The notes under the pieces were generated by a model. The model searched no databases and had not been told where the DNA came from. It saw only the letters and a list, made by a program, of their open reading frames with translations. From assembly GCA_965218555.1 (NCBI GenBank), contig OZ244625.1, forward strand, positions 2,418,001-2,482,000: a stretch of DNA of 64,000 nt, in the 5' to 3' direction. Source of the DNA: JAPPLB01 sp965218555 (lineage in GTDB: Bacteria > Acidobacteriota > Terriglobia > Bryobacterales > UBA6623). Below, piece after piece: positions 8,071 through 15,793 of this stretch. Every line of letters begins with the position of its first letter. Position 1 is the stretch's first letter. A program made the position numbers and the translations under genes.

Positions 8071-8145
8071 ATACGATCCTTGTACCATGAGTAAGTCCTG
8101 CTTGAACCGCGCCGTCGCTCGATGGCGTAGGGGTGAATTCGATCC

Positions 8146-9036
8146 ATGGTCCTCATTGTTGCCCTGGCGATTTGGCTGATCTGTATCCTTCTTGTAGCTC
8201 CTTTCGTGGTGAAAATTCGATTGACGAACCTCTTGCTGGCAGTAGCGATTTGGTTGATCTGCGTTGCGTTAACCATACCCTTTGTGGCCAAGACGTGGTG
8301 GATGCCGGACCCCATCACCGACCATGCCCGCCTAGTTGACGGTCAAATGGCGCTGACTTTCGTCGTCACGGGCGTTGTTTTCATCCTGGCGCACCTGGCG
8401 TTGGGTTATGCCGTACTCAAGTTCGGCCGTGACCGTTCCGAGTCCGCCGAGTACAGCACCGGGAACGACCGCTGGGAGCTGCTCTGGACGTCCGCGGCCA
8501 CCGTGCTCTTCGTCGGCTTGTCGTTCATGAGTTACACCGCTTGGGCCGAGGCGCGGTTCGCCGAAGCGGCGACGCAGCCGGGCTCGCCCGACAGAGAGGT
8601 TGTCGAGGTAACGGGACAGCAGTTTGTTTGGAACATCCGCTATCCCGGCGCCGATGGCAAGTTCGGTCCGCTTGACGTGAATTTGATCGACGATTCGCTG
8701 GGCAATCCGCTCGGCGTCGATCGCGGAAATCCCGACGGAGAGGATGACATCGTCGTCCCGCGCATGGCCGTACCCGTCGACAAGGAGATCGAAGTCATCC
8801 TGCGCACCAAGGACGTCCTGCACAATTTCTTTGTGCCGGAGTTGCGCCTCAAGCTCGACACAGTGCCCGGTATCGATGGCCGACTTCGTTTCAAGCCGGA
8901 CACAGTGGGCACGTATGAAATCGCATGCTCGGAGCTATGCGGCCTCGGCCACTACAAGATGCGCAGTTTTCTCGACGTGATGGAACAGGCTGACTACGAG
9001 CAATGGCTGGTGGAACAGGCCTCGTTCCTGCAGTAG
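8146..9036 (+). CDS. coxB: Cytochrome c oxidase subunit II
   Basis: A 296-residue membrane-anchored subunit that carries the binuclear CuA centre and accepts electrons from cytochrome c. The complete CuA motif is seen near residue 262 (CSELCGLGHYKM), with the upstream histidine in DVLHNFFVPELRLK. Two normal membrane helices precede it (MALTFVVTGVVFILAHLALG and LLWTSAATVLFVGLSF). No C-terminal cytochrome c domain is fused, so this is aa3 rather than caa3 type. Odd: the first 50 residues contain a tandem repeat, ALAIWLICILLVAPFVVK and AVAIWLICVALTIPFVAK, 78 bp apart in the DNA, adding one or two hydrophobic segments ahead of the usual two helices. First gene of the oxidase operon. Confidence 0.95.
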   Translation: MVLIVALAIWLICILLVAPFVVKIRLTNLLLAVAIWLICVALTIPFVAKTWWMPDPITDHARLVDGQMALTFVVTGVVFILAHLALGYAVLKFGRDRSESAEYSTGNDRWELLWTSAATVLFVGLSFMSYTAWAEARFAEAATQPGSPDREVVEVTGQQFVWNIRYPGADGKFGPLDVNLIDDSLGNPLGVDRGNPDGEDDIVVPRMAVPVDKEIEVILRTKDVLHNFFVPELRLKLDTVPGIDGRLRFKPDTVGTYEIACSELCGLGHYKMRSFLDVMEQADYEQWLVEQASFLQ

Positions 9037-9079
9037 TTCCCAAGGGCGGTCACGGGGCGAACCTCTGGAGAAGCAATTC

Positions 9080-10876
9080 ATGAAGGAAGTTGCGGAGTAC
9101 GTAGAAATTCATCGCCATCCTGAGCCGAAGAGCTTTGTCTCGAAGTGGATCTTCAGCCTCGACCACAAGGTCATCGGCATTCAGTACGTGCTGCTGGCGG
9201 TCGTGGCGGTGTTCATCGGGATGGCTCTGTCGTTGCTGATTCGGTTGCGGCTGGTGTGGCCCGAAAAGGCGTTCCCTCTGCTCGGTGATTTGTTCCCTGT
9301 CGGTGCGCCGGGAGGCATCATGACACCGGAGTTCTACCTGTCGATGCTCACGATGCACGGCACCATGATGGTTTTCATGGTCTTGACGACGGCCCCGCAG
9401 GGGGGCTTCGGCAATTACATCCTGCCGATGCAGATCGGGGCCAACGATATGGCGTTTCCGCGGCTCAACATGCTGTCGTTCTGGACAACCTTTCTTTCAT
9501 TCTGTGCGTTGATGATGGCCTTTTTTGTTGAAGGCGGCGCACCGATTTCGGGCTGGACGGCCTATCCGCCGCTCAGCGCTCTCGACTCAGCCGTGATCGC
9601 CGGAACCGGGCAGGATTGGTGGATCATCAGCATTGCGCTGTTCTGCATTGCGTCGCTGCTCGGTGCGCTGAACTTCATCGTTACGACACTCCAGCTTCGC
9701 GCCAAGGGCCTCTCCATGATGCGATTGCCGCTCACGGTTTGGACTTGGTTCGTGACTGCGATTCTGGGCCTCCTGGCCTTCGGTGTCCTGCTTGCAGCGG
9801 GCGTGCTGCTGCTTCTCGACCGCAATCTCGGCACGAGCTTCTTCATTCCGGCCGGCCTCGTCATCAACGATCAGCTCATCGACCGCAGCGGCGGCTCGCC
9901 GATCCTCTGGCAGCATTTGTTCTGGTTCTTCGGCCACCCGGAGGTCTACATCGCGATCCTGCCGGGCATGGGTGTTACATCGCACATCCTGGCCACTTTC
10001 GCCCGCAAGCCGGTCTTCGGCTACAAGGTCATGGTCTACGCGGTCGCGGCAATCGGCGGACTCGGGTTCGTCGTTTGGGGCCACCACATGTTCATGAGCG
10101 GGATGAGCCCCTATTCCGCTTTTGTCTTCTCCGTGCTGACCATGTGCATCGGCGTTCCTTCGGCGATCAAGACCTTCAACTGGATCGGAACCTTATGGGG
10201 CGGCAAAATTCGCTTCACCTCGCCGATGCTGTACTCGATCGGTTTCGTTTCGCTGTTCGTGACCGGCGGGCTGAGCGGCATCTTCCTGGGCCAGCCGACG
10301 TTGGATTTGTTCTTTCATGACACCTACTTCGTCGTGGCGCACTTCCACTTGATTATGGGCGTGGCGGCCATCTTCGGGATGTTCGCCGGCCTCACGTTCT
10401 GGTTCCCGAAGATGTTCGGCCGGTTCATGAACGAAGGTCTGAGCAAGATCCACTTCTGGCTCACTTTCCTCGGCGTCTACGCCATCTTCGGTCCGATGCA
10501 CTACTTGGGCATGCTGCCTCATCCCCGACGCTACGCGGAGATCACCGGCGTCGATTACCTTGCCGCGGGCGGTTCGGCTGAAATTCATTACTTCATCACG
10601 ATGGCGGCCATGATCACCATCGCGGCGCAATTGATCTTCCTGTTCAACCTTGTCTGGAGCCTGTTCAAGGGCAAGGTTTGCACCGACGACAATCCTTGGG
10701 AAGCGACTACGCTCGAGTGGGCCATCCCCTCGCCGCCGCCGTATGACAACTTCGCGGGCAAGATTCCCACCGTCTATCGGGGCGCCTACGACTTCAGTCT
10801 GCCGAAAGCCAAACGGGACTTCGCCATGCAGTGCAACTCCGACGACATGGTGTACCAACAGGAGTCGGGTGATTAA
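9080..10876 (+). CDS. coxA: Cytochrome c oxidase subunit I
   Basis: A 598-residue heme-copper oxidase catalytic subunit that reduces oxygen to water and pumps protons. Key motifs are visible: the low-spin heme ligand in LTMHGTMMVF, the CuB/cross-link motif GHPEVYIAILPGMG, HHMF with two CuB histidines, and AHFHLIMG with the remaining heme ligands. The GHPEVY form marks the A1 subfamily. About 12 membrane segments are present; the C-terminal tail of some 80 residues is soluble. GGAG lies before the ATG at 9080. It follows coxB by 43 bp and precedes coxC by 6 bp. Confidence 0.97.
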   Translation: MKEVAEYVEIHRHPEPKSFVSKWIFSLDHKVIGIQYVLLAVVAVFIGMALSLLIRLRLVWPEKAFPLLGDLFPVGAPGGIMTPEFYLSMLTMHGTMMVFMVLTTAPQGGFGNYILPMQIGANDMAFPRLNMLSFWTTFLSFCALMMAFFVEGGAPISGWTAYPPLSALDSAVIAGTGQDWWIISIALFCIASLLGALNFIVTTLQLRAKGLSMMRLPLTVWTWFVTAILGLLAFGVLLAAGVLLLLDRNLGTSFFIPAGLVINDQLIDRSGGSPILWQHLFWFFGHPEVYIAILPGMGVTSHILATFARKPVFGYKVMVYAVAAIGGLGFVVWGHHMFMSGMSPYSAFVFSVLTMCIGVPSAIKTFNWIGTLWGGKIRFTSPMLYSIGFVSLFVTGGLSGIFLGQPTLDLFFHDTYFVVAHFHLIMGVAAIFGMFAGLTFWFPKMFGRFMNEGLSKIHFWLTFLGVYAIFGPMHYLGMLPHPRRYAEITGVDYLAAGGSAEIHYFITMAAMITIAAQLIFLFNLVWSLFKGKVCTDDNPWEATTLEWAIPSPPPYDNFAGKIPTVYRGAYDFSLPKAKRDFAMQCNSDDMVYQQESGD

Positions 10877-10882
10877 AGGGGT

Positions 10883-11569
10883 ATGTCCACCACACTCGCA
10901 CCACCGCCTGTCGTTGAAGGCGAAAAGCTCGAGCCGCTCCGGCCCGACACGGGAGGTGGGGGATTTCCCCCGCTGTGGCCCCCGGATCACGACGACGACG
11001 GATCCCGCGGGCCCGACCCCGGCGCAGAGGCTGTTGTTCGCTACAAGTTGGGCGCATGGGTTGGCATCGCCGGCATCGTGATGGTCTTCGCGGCTTTCAC
11101 GAGCGCCATGGTCGTGCGTAGCGGCATCAGCGGCGACTGGGCTCCGATCGACCTTCCCCGCATCCTCTGGCTGAGCACGGCGGTGCTGCTCGCCAGCAGC
11201 TACACCCTTGAAAAGGCCAAGCGATTGCTCCGCAGCGGAGCGGAGGAAGGTCTGCGCCGCTGGCTTGCCGTTACGTTGGCCCTGGGTGCGCTGTTCATCT
11301 TGTCCCAGTGGATCGGTTGGAGGGCGCTGGCGGACAAAGGTGTCTATATGGCATCGAATCCCAGCAGCTCGTTTTTCTACCTGCTGACGGCGGCCCATGC
11401 CGCTCACATTCTGGGCGGCGTCCTGGCTCTTTCCTACGCCGTATTCCGCGTCTGGAGCCCCGCCGTCTGGGTCACGCGTCAGGCAACCGTGGAAGCGACC
11501 GCGATCTACTGGCATTTCATGGACGGTCTCTGGGTCTACCTGTTGTTCTTGCTCACGTTCTGGAGGTAA
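10883..11569 (+). CDS. coxC: Cytochrome c oxidase subunit III (first copy)
   Basis: A 228-residue membrane protein of the CoxC/CyoC family. After a Pro/Gly/Asp-rich soluble N-terminus of about 50 residues (PPLWPPDHDDDGSRGPDP), five hydrophobic helices follow, with the family signatures LGALFILSQWIGW, the AAHAAHILGG segment and AIYWHFMDGLWVYLLFLLTF at the C-terminus. AAAGGGGT precedes the ATG, 6 bp after coxA. Subunit III stabilises the catalytic subunits. The next gene encodes a second member of the same family. Confidence 0.93.
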   Translation: MSTTLAPPPVVEGEKLEPLRPDTGGGGFPPLWPPDHDDDGSRGPDPGAEAVVRYKLGAWVGIAGIVMVFAAFTSAMVVRSGISGDWAPIDLPRILWLSTAVLLASSYTLEKAKRLLRSGAEEGLRRWLAVTLALGALFILSQWIGWRALADKGVYMASNPSSSFFYLLTAAHAAHILGGVLALSYAVFRVWSPAVWVTRQATVEATAIYWHFMDGLWVYLLFLLTFWR

Positions 11570-11579
11570 TTGTTTTTCC

Positions 11580-12212
11580 ATGTCGGATTCTCATTCAGCG
11601 GGTGCGGCCGTAGAAGCTGGTTGGGGCGGCGGCGTATCCCCGTTTGCGGTCGGCCACAAGAAGCTGGGGATGTGGCTGTTCATCGTCTCTGATGCGCTCA
11701 CTTTCTCTGCCCTGATCGTCGCCTATAGCTACGTGCGCGTGGCCAACGAGTGGCCGACGCCGTTCGAGTTCTACCCGGCGATCATCTTCTCGTCGCTCAT
11801 GACGCTGGTGCTGCTCTCGAGCAGCTTGACGATGGTATTCGCCGTGGACGCCGCGCACCGCGGCGATCGGGGCGCCACCGCGAAATGGACCTGGGCGACG
11901 GCGCTCGGAGGCGTGATCTTCATCGTCCTGCACGCGAACGAGTGGATGCACTTGATTCATGAGGGCGTGACGCCGCTTGCCAATCCCTGGGGCACGCCCC
12001 TGTTTGGCGGCACTTTCTTTACGCTGACCGGCCTGCACATGACCCACGTGGCGATCGGCGTCGTCTACCTGGGGATCATCGCCGTCGGTTTCAAGAGCGG
12101 CAAGTACGACGCGGAAGACGTGGAAGTCAGCGGGCTTTACTGGCACTTCGTCGACTTGGTATGGATGTTCATTTTCCCGCTGGTCTATCTGATGTCAACG
12201 AAGATTACCTAA
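11580..12212 (+). CDS. Cytochrome c oxidase subunit III (second copy)
   Basis: A 210-residue paralogue of the preceding gene. It contains KKLGMWLFIVSDALTFSALI (helix with the family's conserved W-F-D pattern), IFIVLHANEWMHL, TGLHMTHVAIGVVYLG and GLYWHFVDLVWMFIFPLVYL. The ATG at 11580-11582 (MSDSHSAGA) was chosen; longer starts lie inside coxC. Two unequal subunit III genes in tandem are known from several Acidobacteriota and Bacteroidetes oxidase operons. It is probably an additional structural subunit rather than a redundant copy, as the two differ throughout. Confidence 0.92.
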   Translation: MSDSHSAGAAVEAGWGGGVSPFAVGHKKLGMWLFIVSDALTFSALIVAYSYVRVANEWPTPFEFYPAIIFSSLMTLVLLSSSLTMVFAVDAAHRGDRGATAKWTWATALGGVIFIVLHANEWMHLIHEGVTPLANPWGTPLFGGTFFTLTGLHMTHVAIGVVYLGIIAVGFKSGKYDAEDVEVSGLYWHFVDLVWMFIFPLVYLMSTKIT

Positions 12213-12224
12213 GGGGAGCACTAG

Positions 12225-12536
12225 ATGTCGGCAGAGGCGGAATCACACAAAGGGTTGTTCATCAAGGTTTGGCTCGGGCTGCTCGGTCTGACGCTGATCG
12301 AAGTCCTACTGGCGTACATTCAGTTCGACCTGGTCATCATGCTCACGTTGCTGATGGGTCTGTCGATTGTGAAGGCAGCCATGATCATGGCCTACTTCAT
12401 GCATCTGAAGTTCGACCGGCCGGTCTTGTCGTGGACGGTCGCCGTCCCGCTGGTGGCTTGTATTTTGATCATGATCGGTTACTTCTTCCCGGACAGCTTC
12501 CGAATCGTCGATTTCGGTTTCACCGGCTGGAGGTAG
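12225..12536 (+). CDS. coxD: Cytochrome c oxidase subunit IV-type small membrane protein
   Basis: A 103-residue protein of the prokaryotic cytochrome c oxidase subunit IV family, with three hydrophobic segments and the family pattern KAAMIMAYFMHLKFDRP near residue 50. AAGGGGAG lies 8 bases before the ATG and 12 bp separate it from the second subunit III gene. It completes the set of structural oxidase subunits; no heme A synthase, protoheme farnesyltransferase or copper chaperone gene is present nearby. Confidence 0.9.
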   Translation: MSAEAESHKGLFIKVWLGLLGLTLIEVLLAYIQFDLVIMLTLLMGLSIVKAAMIMAYFMHLKFDRPVLSWTVAVPLVACILIMIGYFFPDSFRIVDFGFTGWR

Positions 12537-12548
12537 TAGAGTGGGGAA

Positions 12549-12821
12549 ATGATCGCGACCCTCCGCAAGAGGATATGCCGGTTCCTGAGTCTGGGAATCC
12601 TGGGACTGGTCCTCTCCTCGCCTCTCTGGGGACAGTGCGTCATGTGCCGTGAATCGGCCAGGAACCAGCGCGCCGAGACGATCAATGCCCTCAACAAGGG
12701 CATTCTGGTCCTCGCGATTCCGCCGGCGGCGATTGCCGTGGGCTTAGTTGTAGTGACCTACCGGTATCGCGGCGGTTCAACTCGACGGCGCCCCCCGCAC
12801 AGCCCGGAAATCTCGGCGTAG
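12549..12821 (+). CDS. Small exported CxxC membrane protein, unknown
   Basis: A 90-residue protein 12 bp after the subunit IV gene, with GTGGGGAA before the ATG. It has a signal peptide-like N-terminus ending near SPLWGQ, immediately followed by QCVMCRESARNQ, a CxxC pair that would face the periplasm, then a single C-terminal membrane helix (about residues 55-72) and a basic tail. Similar small CxMC proteins are found at oxidase loci of Acidobacteriota and Bacteroidetes, but I know of no proven function. A role in copper or thiol handling for oxidase assembly is inference from motif and place. Confidence 0.7.
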   Translation: MIATLRKRICRFLSLGILGLVLSSPLWGQCVMCRESARNQRAETINALNKGILVLAIPPAAIAVGLVVVTYRYRGGSTRRRPPHSPEISA

Positions 12822-12928
12822 GGTCGATCTTCTGCTAGCTGTTAGGCTGCAAGAGCTCTCGGCGCGGTCCCGTCAGAGACGACCCCAAATAACGTAGTTC
12901 TTCCACAAACGAACTCGCCCCGGGCGTC

Positions 12929-14932
12929 ATGCTAGGCTACGCCCAAGGCCTTCCGGTCTTCGCCGCGCCCCGCTGCATGAATCCCGCCGGTTCCATGAGA
13001 ACAGGCCAGAGCCGAAAGGCCACCCGTGCCCGCCGCTTCTTCGGGAAACACGGCCTGCTCGCTGCAAAGTACGCCCATTACGAGTTTCGGCCCGGGCAGG
13101 TCGCCATGGCCGAGCAGGTCGAAACGGTGCTCGCTGAAAGGCGTCATCTGCTGGTCGAGGCCGGCACCGGAACGGGGAAGACCCTCGCCTACCTGATTCC
13201 GGTCATCGCCAGCGGCAAACGCGTCATCGTCTCCACCGGCACGAAGAACCTGCAGGAGCAGCTCTACTACAAAGACATCCCGTTTCTCGAACAGTACTTC
13301 GACCGCCCTCTCAACGTGGCCTACATGAAGGGCCGCAACAACTACCTCTGCCGCCAGAAGCTCTACGAAACCGAGAAGCGCCCCACCCTTGCCGGACTCA
13401 TCGAAATCGAGGACTTCAAGCTCATCCGCTCCTGGGAAAAGAAGACCGAAACCGGTGACCGGGCCGAGCTCAAGAAGCTTCCTCAAGACAGCGCCGTCTG
13501 GGACCATCTCGACGCCCGCCGCGAGCTCTGCGCCGGCCAGAAGTGCGAACAGTTCGACCGCTGCTTCATCACTCTGATGCACCAGCGGGCCGCCGAAGCC
13601 GACATCATCATCGTCAACCACCACCTCTTTTTTGCCGACCTCGCACTCCGAGAAGACGACTACGCCTCGATCATCCCCAACTACGAGGCGGTCATTTTCG
13701 ACGAAGCCCATGAAGTCGAGGATGTCGCCGGCAAACATTTCGGCGTTCAGATCAGCAACTATCGCTTCGAAGAATTGGCGCGCGACATCCAGCACACCGC
13801 GATCCAATGGGAGGCCGGCTCCCGCGAGCTCGATGCCGCCCTCGAAACGCTGCGGATTCGCTCCACGGCCTTCTTCGCTCTCTTCGAGCGCTACCAGGGC
13901 CGCAGCGGCTTCGACCACCGCGAAGACTTCCGCAAGCGCCACCAGGATCAGTACTCGCTGCTGCTCAATGCCCTCAATCTCGTCGCGACGCAGCTCAAGC
14001 TCACCCCGAAGCAGATCGACGAAATCATCCCCCTCGAGCGGCGCACCGTGGAACTCGACCGCGAGCTGCGGTTCCTGATGGAGGGAGAGGACGAAAAATA
14101 CGTCTACTGGATCGATCGGCGCGGCAAAGGCGTCTTTCTCCAGGCTACGCCGATCGAGGTATCCGATATCCTCGCCGAGCGCCTGTTCGACCAAGTCGAT
14201 ACGGTCGTGCTTACGTCGGCAACCTTGGCGGTGGAAGAGAAGTTCGATTTCATTCGCGGACGTCTGGGGGTTGCCCACGCCGAAGAGATGGTCGTTCCGG
14301 GCCACTTCAATTGGCGCAATCAGGTGCTGTTCTACGTGCCCGCTCGTCTCCCCGATCCTCGCTCGCCGGAGTTCGTGCTCCAAGCCGCGGATCAGGTCAT
14401 CGGACTCCTCCGCGCCAGCCGCGGCCGCGCTTTCGTGCTCTTCACCAGCTATCAGCAGATGAACGCGGTACACGATGCCGCCTCGTTTGCGATCGAGTAC
14501 CCGACTCTGATGCAAGGCTCCGCGCCGAACTCGGCCTTGCTCGAAGAGTTCCGCTCGACCGAGAACTGTGTCTTGTTCGGCACGGCCAGCTTCTGGCAAG
14601 GGGTCGACGTGCCCGGAGAGCAGCTCAGCATGGTCATCATCGACAAATTGCCTTTCGCGGTGCCGTCGGATCCGGTCGTGCAAGCACGGATGAAGAGCCT
14701 CCGGCAAGCCGGTGAAGACCCCTTCGCCTCATACCAGATTCCGCAAGCCGTGATCGCCCTCAAGCAAGGCTTCGGACGGCTTATCCGCCACACGAAAGAC
14801 CGCGGCGCGCTCGTTTTGCTCGACAATCGCATCCTGCACGCGCGCTACGGCAAGACATTCCTCGACAGCCTGCCGGACTACGCTTTTTCGACTCAGCTCG
14901 CTGACGTGCAACGGTTCTTTCAGGCGTCGTGA
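12929..14932 (+). CDS. DinG/Rad3-type ATP-dependent DNA helicase
   Basis: A superfamily 2, XPD-like helicase of up to 667 residues that unwinds DNA 5' to 3'. The start region has the Q-motif-like FRPGQ and Walker A VEAGTGTGKT (about residues 77-85). Four cysteines in NYLCRQK, RELCAGQKCEQFDRC fit the iron-sulfur cluster of this family. Walker B is VIFDEAHEVED; motif V/VI are FWQGVDVPGEQLSMVIIDKLPF in part and GFGRLIRH. The exact start is unsure: ATGs at 12929, 12977 and 12995 are all possible and none has a good ribosome binding site. It is followed after 18 bp by queE. Confidence 0.9.
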   Translation: MLGYAQGLPVFAAPRCMNPAGSMRTGQSRKATRARRFFGKHGLLAAKYAHYEFRPGQVAMAEQVETVLAERRHLLVEAGTGTGKTLAYLIPVIASGKRVIVSTGTKNLQEQLYYKDIPFLEQYFDRPLNVAYMKGRNNYLCRQKLYETEKRPTLAGLIEIEDFKLIRSWEKKTETGDRAELKKLPQDSAVWDHLDARRELCAGQKCEQFDRCFITLMHQRAAEADIIIVNHHLFFADLALREDDYASIIPNYEAVIFDEAHEVEDVAGKHFGVQISNYRFEELARDIQHTAIQWEAGSRELDAALETLRIRSTAFFALFERYQGRSGFDHREDFRKRHQDQYSLLLNALNLVATQLKLTPKQIDEIIPLERRTVELDRELRFLMEGEDEKYVYWIDRRGKGVFLQATPIEVSDILAERLFDQVDTVVLTSATLAVEEKFDFIRGRLGVAHAEEMVVPGHFNWRNQVLFYVPARLPDPRSPEFVLQAADQVIGLLRASRGRAFVLFTSYQQMNAVHDAASFAIEYPTLMQGSAPNSALLEEFRSTENCVLFGTASFWQGVDVPGEQLSMVIIDKLPFAVPSDPVVQARMKSLRQAGEDPFASYQIPQAVIALKQGFGRLIRHTKDRGALVLLDNRILHARYGKTFLDSLPDYAFSTQLADVQRFFQAS

Positions 14933-14950
14933 ACGCCACGCCGTGCGAAG

Positions 14951-15631
14951 ATGTGTTTCGTCGAAGCGGGAACCACCGTGGCGCCGGTGCTTCAGATCAC
15001 CGAAATCTTTCGCTCGATCCAGGGCGAGTCCACTCGCGCCGGACTGCCCTGCACCTTCATCCGGCTCACCGGTTGCAATCTGCGCTGCACGTGGTGCGAC
15101 ACCGAGTACTCCTTCTACGGCGGCGCCCGCATGAGCTTGGATGAGGTGATGCGCAAGGTCTCGGACCTTGGCGGAAAACTCGTCGAGATCACCGGCGGCG
15201 AGCCGTTACTCCAGCAGCCTGTCTATCCCTTGATGGACTGCTTGCTCGGCGAGGGCTACCGCGTCATGCTCGAAACCAGCGGCGAAAGGCCCATCGACAA
15301 TGTGCCGCCCGAGGTCATCAAGATCGTCGATGTGAAGTGCCCGGACTCAGGCGAGCCCGACACCTTTCGTCTCGAGAACCTGGATTATCTGTCTCCGCAC
15401 GATGAACTGAAGTTCGTCATTGCCACCCGCCGTGACTACGCGTTTGCCCGCGATCTCACAAAACGACACCAGCTCACGGAGCGCGTCGCGGCGGTCACCT
15501 TCTCACCGGTACACGGTGAGATCGGCTTGCCGAACCTGGCCCGGTGGATCCTGAACGACGGCTTGGACGAAGTAAGATTCGGGCACCAACTCCACAAGAC
15601 CATCTGGGGCGCCGAAGCGAAAGGCGTCTAA
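14951..15631 (+). CDS. queE: 7-carboxy-7-deazaguanine synthase
   Basis: A 226-residue radical SAM enzyme of the queuosine/7-deazaguanine pathway that converts 6-carboxy-tetrahydropterin to 7-carboxy-7-deazaguanine. The iron-sulfur binding motif is CNLRCTWCDTEYSF near residue 46 and the substrate pocket signature is ITGGEPLLQ. The N-terminal RSIQGESTRAGLPCTFIRL matches QueE. The first ATG (14951) adds about nine residues not typical of the family; the GTG at 14978-14980 is an alternative start. No other queuosine gene (queC, queD, queF) is in the window. Confidence 0.93.
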   Translation: MCFVEAGTTVAPVLQITEIFRSIQGESTRAGLPCTFIRLTGCNLRCTWCDTEYSFYGGARMSLDEVMRKVSDLGGKLVEITGGEPLLQQPVYPLMDCLLGEGYRVMLETSGERPIDNVPPEVIKIVDVKCPDSGEPDTFRLENLDYLSPHDELKFVIATRRDYAFARDLTKRHQLTERVAAVTFSPVHGEIGLPNLARWILNDGLDEVRFGHQLHKTIWGAEAKGV

Positions 15632-15793
15632 GTCTACATGTCTCACCAAGTGGCGAGGAGAAGTCCGTGCGCATCACGAGACACGAATCACGGCCTTCTT
15701 ATCGCGCGCTTTGGACCTCAGGTGGTGAGAAATGCAGGCCAGGCCGACCCCTTACAATAAGTTCTTCCCTTCGCGAGGGCAGGGTTCGTCGAC

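Larger units (their letters stand above)
7204..8145. other. Gene-free repeat-rich intergenic stretch
   Basis: No credible gene was found in these 942 bp between the leftward ceramidase gene and the rightward oxidase operon. It holds a G7-T-G8 run (7394-7409), two sets of 10-bp tandem repeats, ATTCGTGA-type repeats (CGTGATTCGTGA at 7665-7676, again CGTGATTCGTGA at 7769-7780), a leftward terminator-like hairpin (7925-7950) and the oxidase promoter (8042-8070). Imperfect direct repeats at 7224-7249 and 8029-8055, both ending GTTTGAACACC(C)TGTC, border most of it. Open frames here are low in protein-like composition. Confidence 0.6.

Noticed and set aside
10193..11581. A 462-codon open frame antisense to the oxidase genes
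   Set aside because: It overlaps coxA and coxC completely and has no domain.
12932..14707. A 591-codon open frame antisense to the DinG-type helicase
   Set aside because: The plus strand carries all helicase motifs; the antisense protein is rich in D/E/V/A with no recognised domain.
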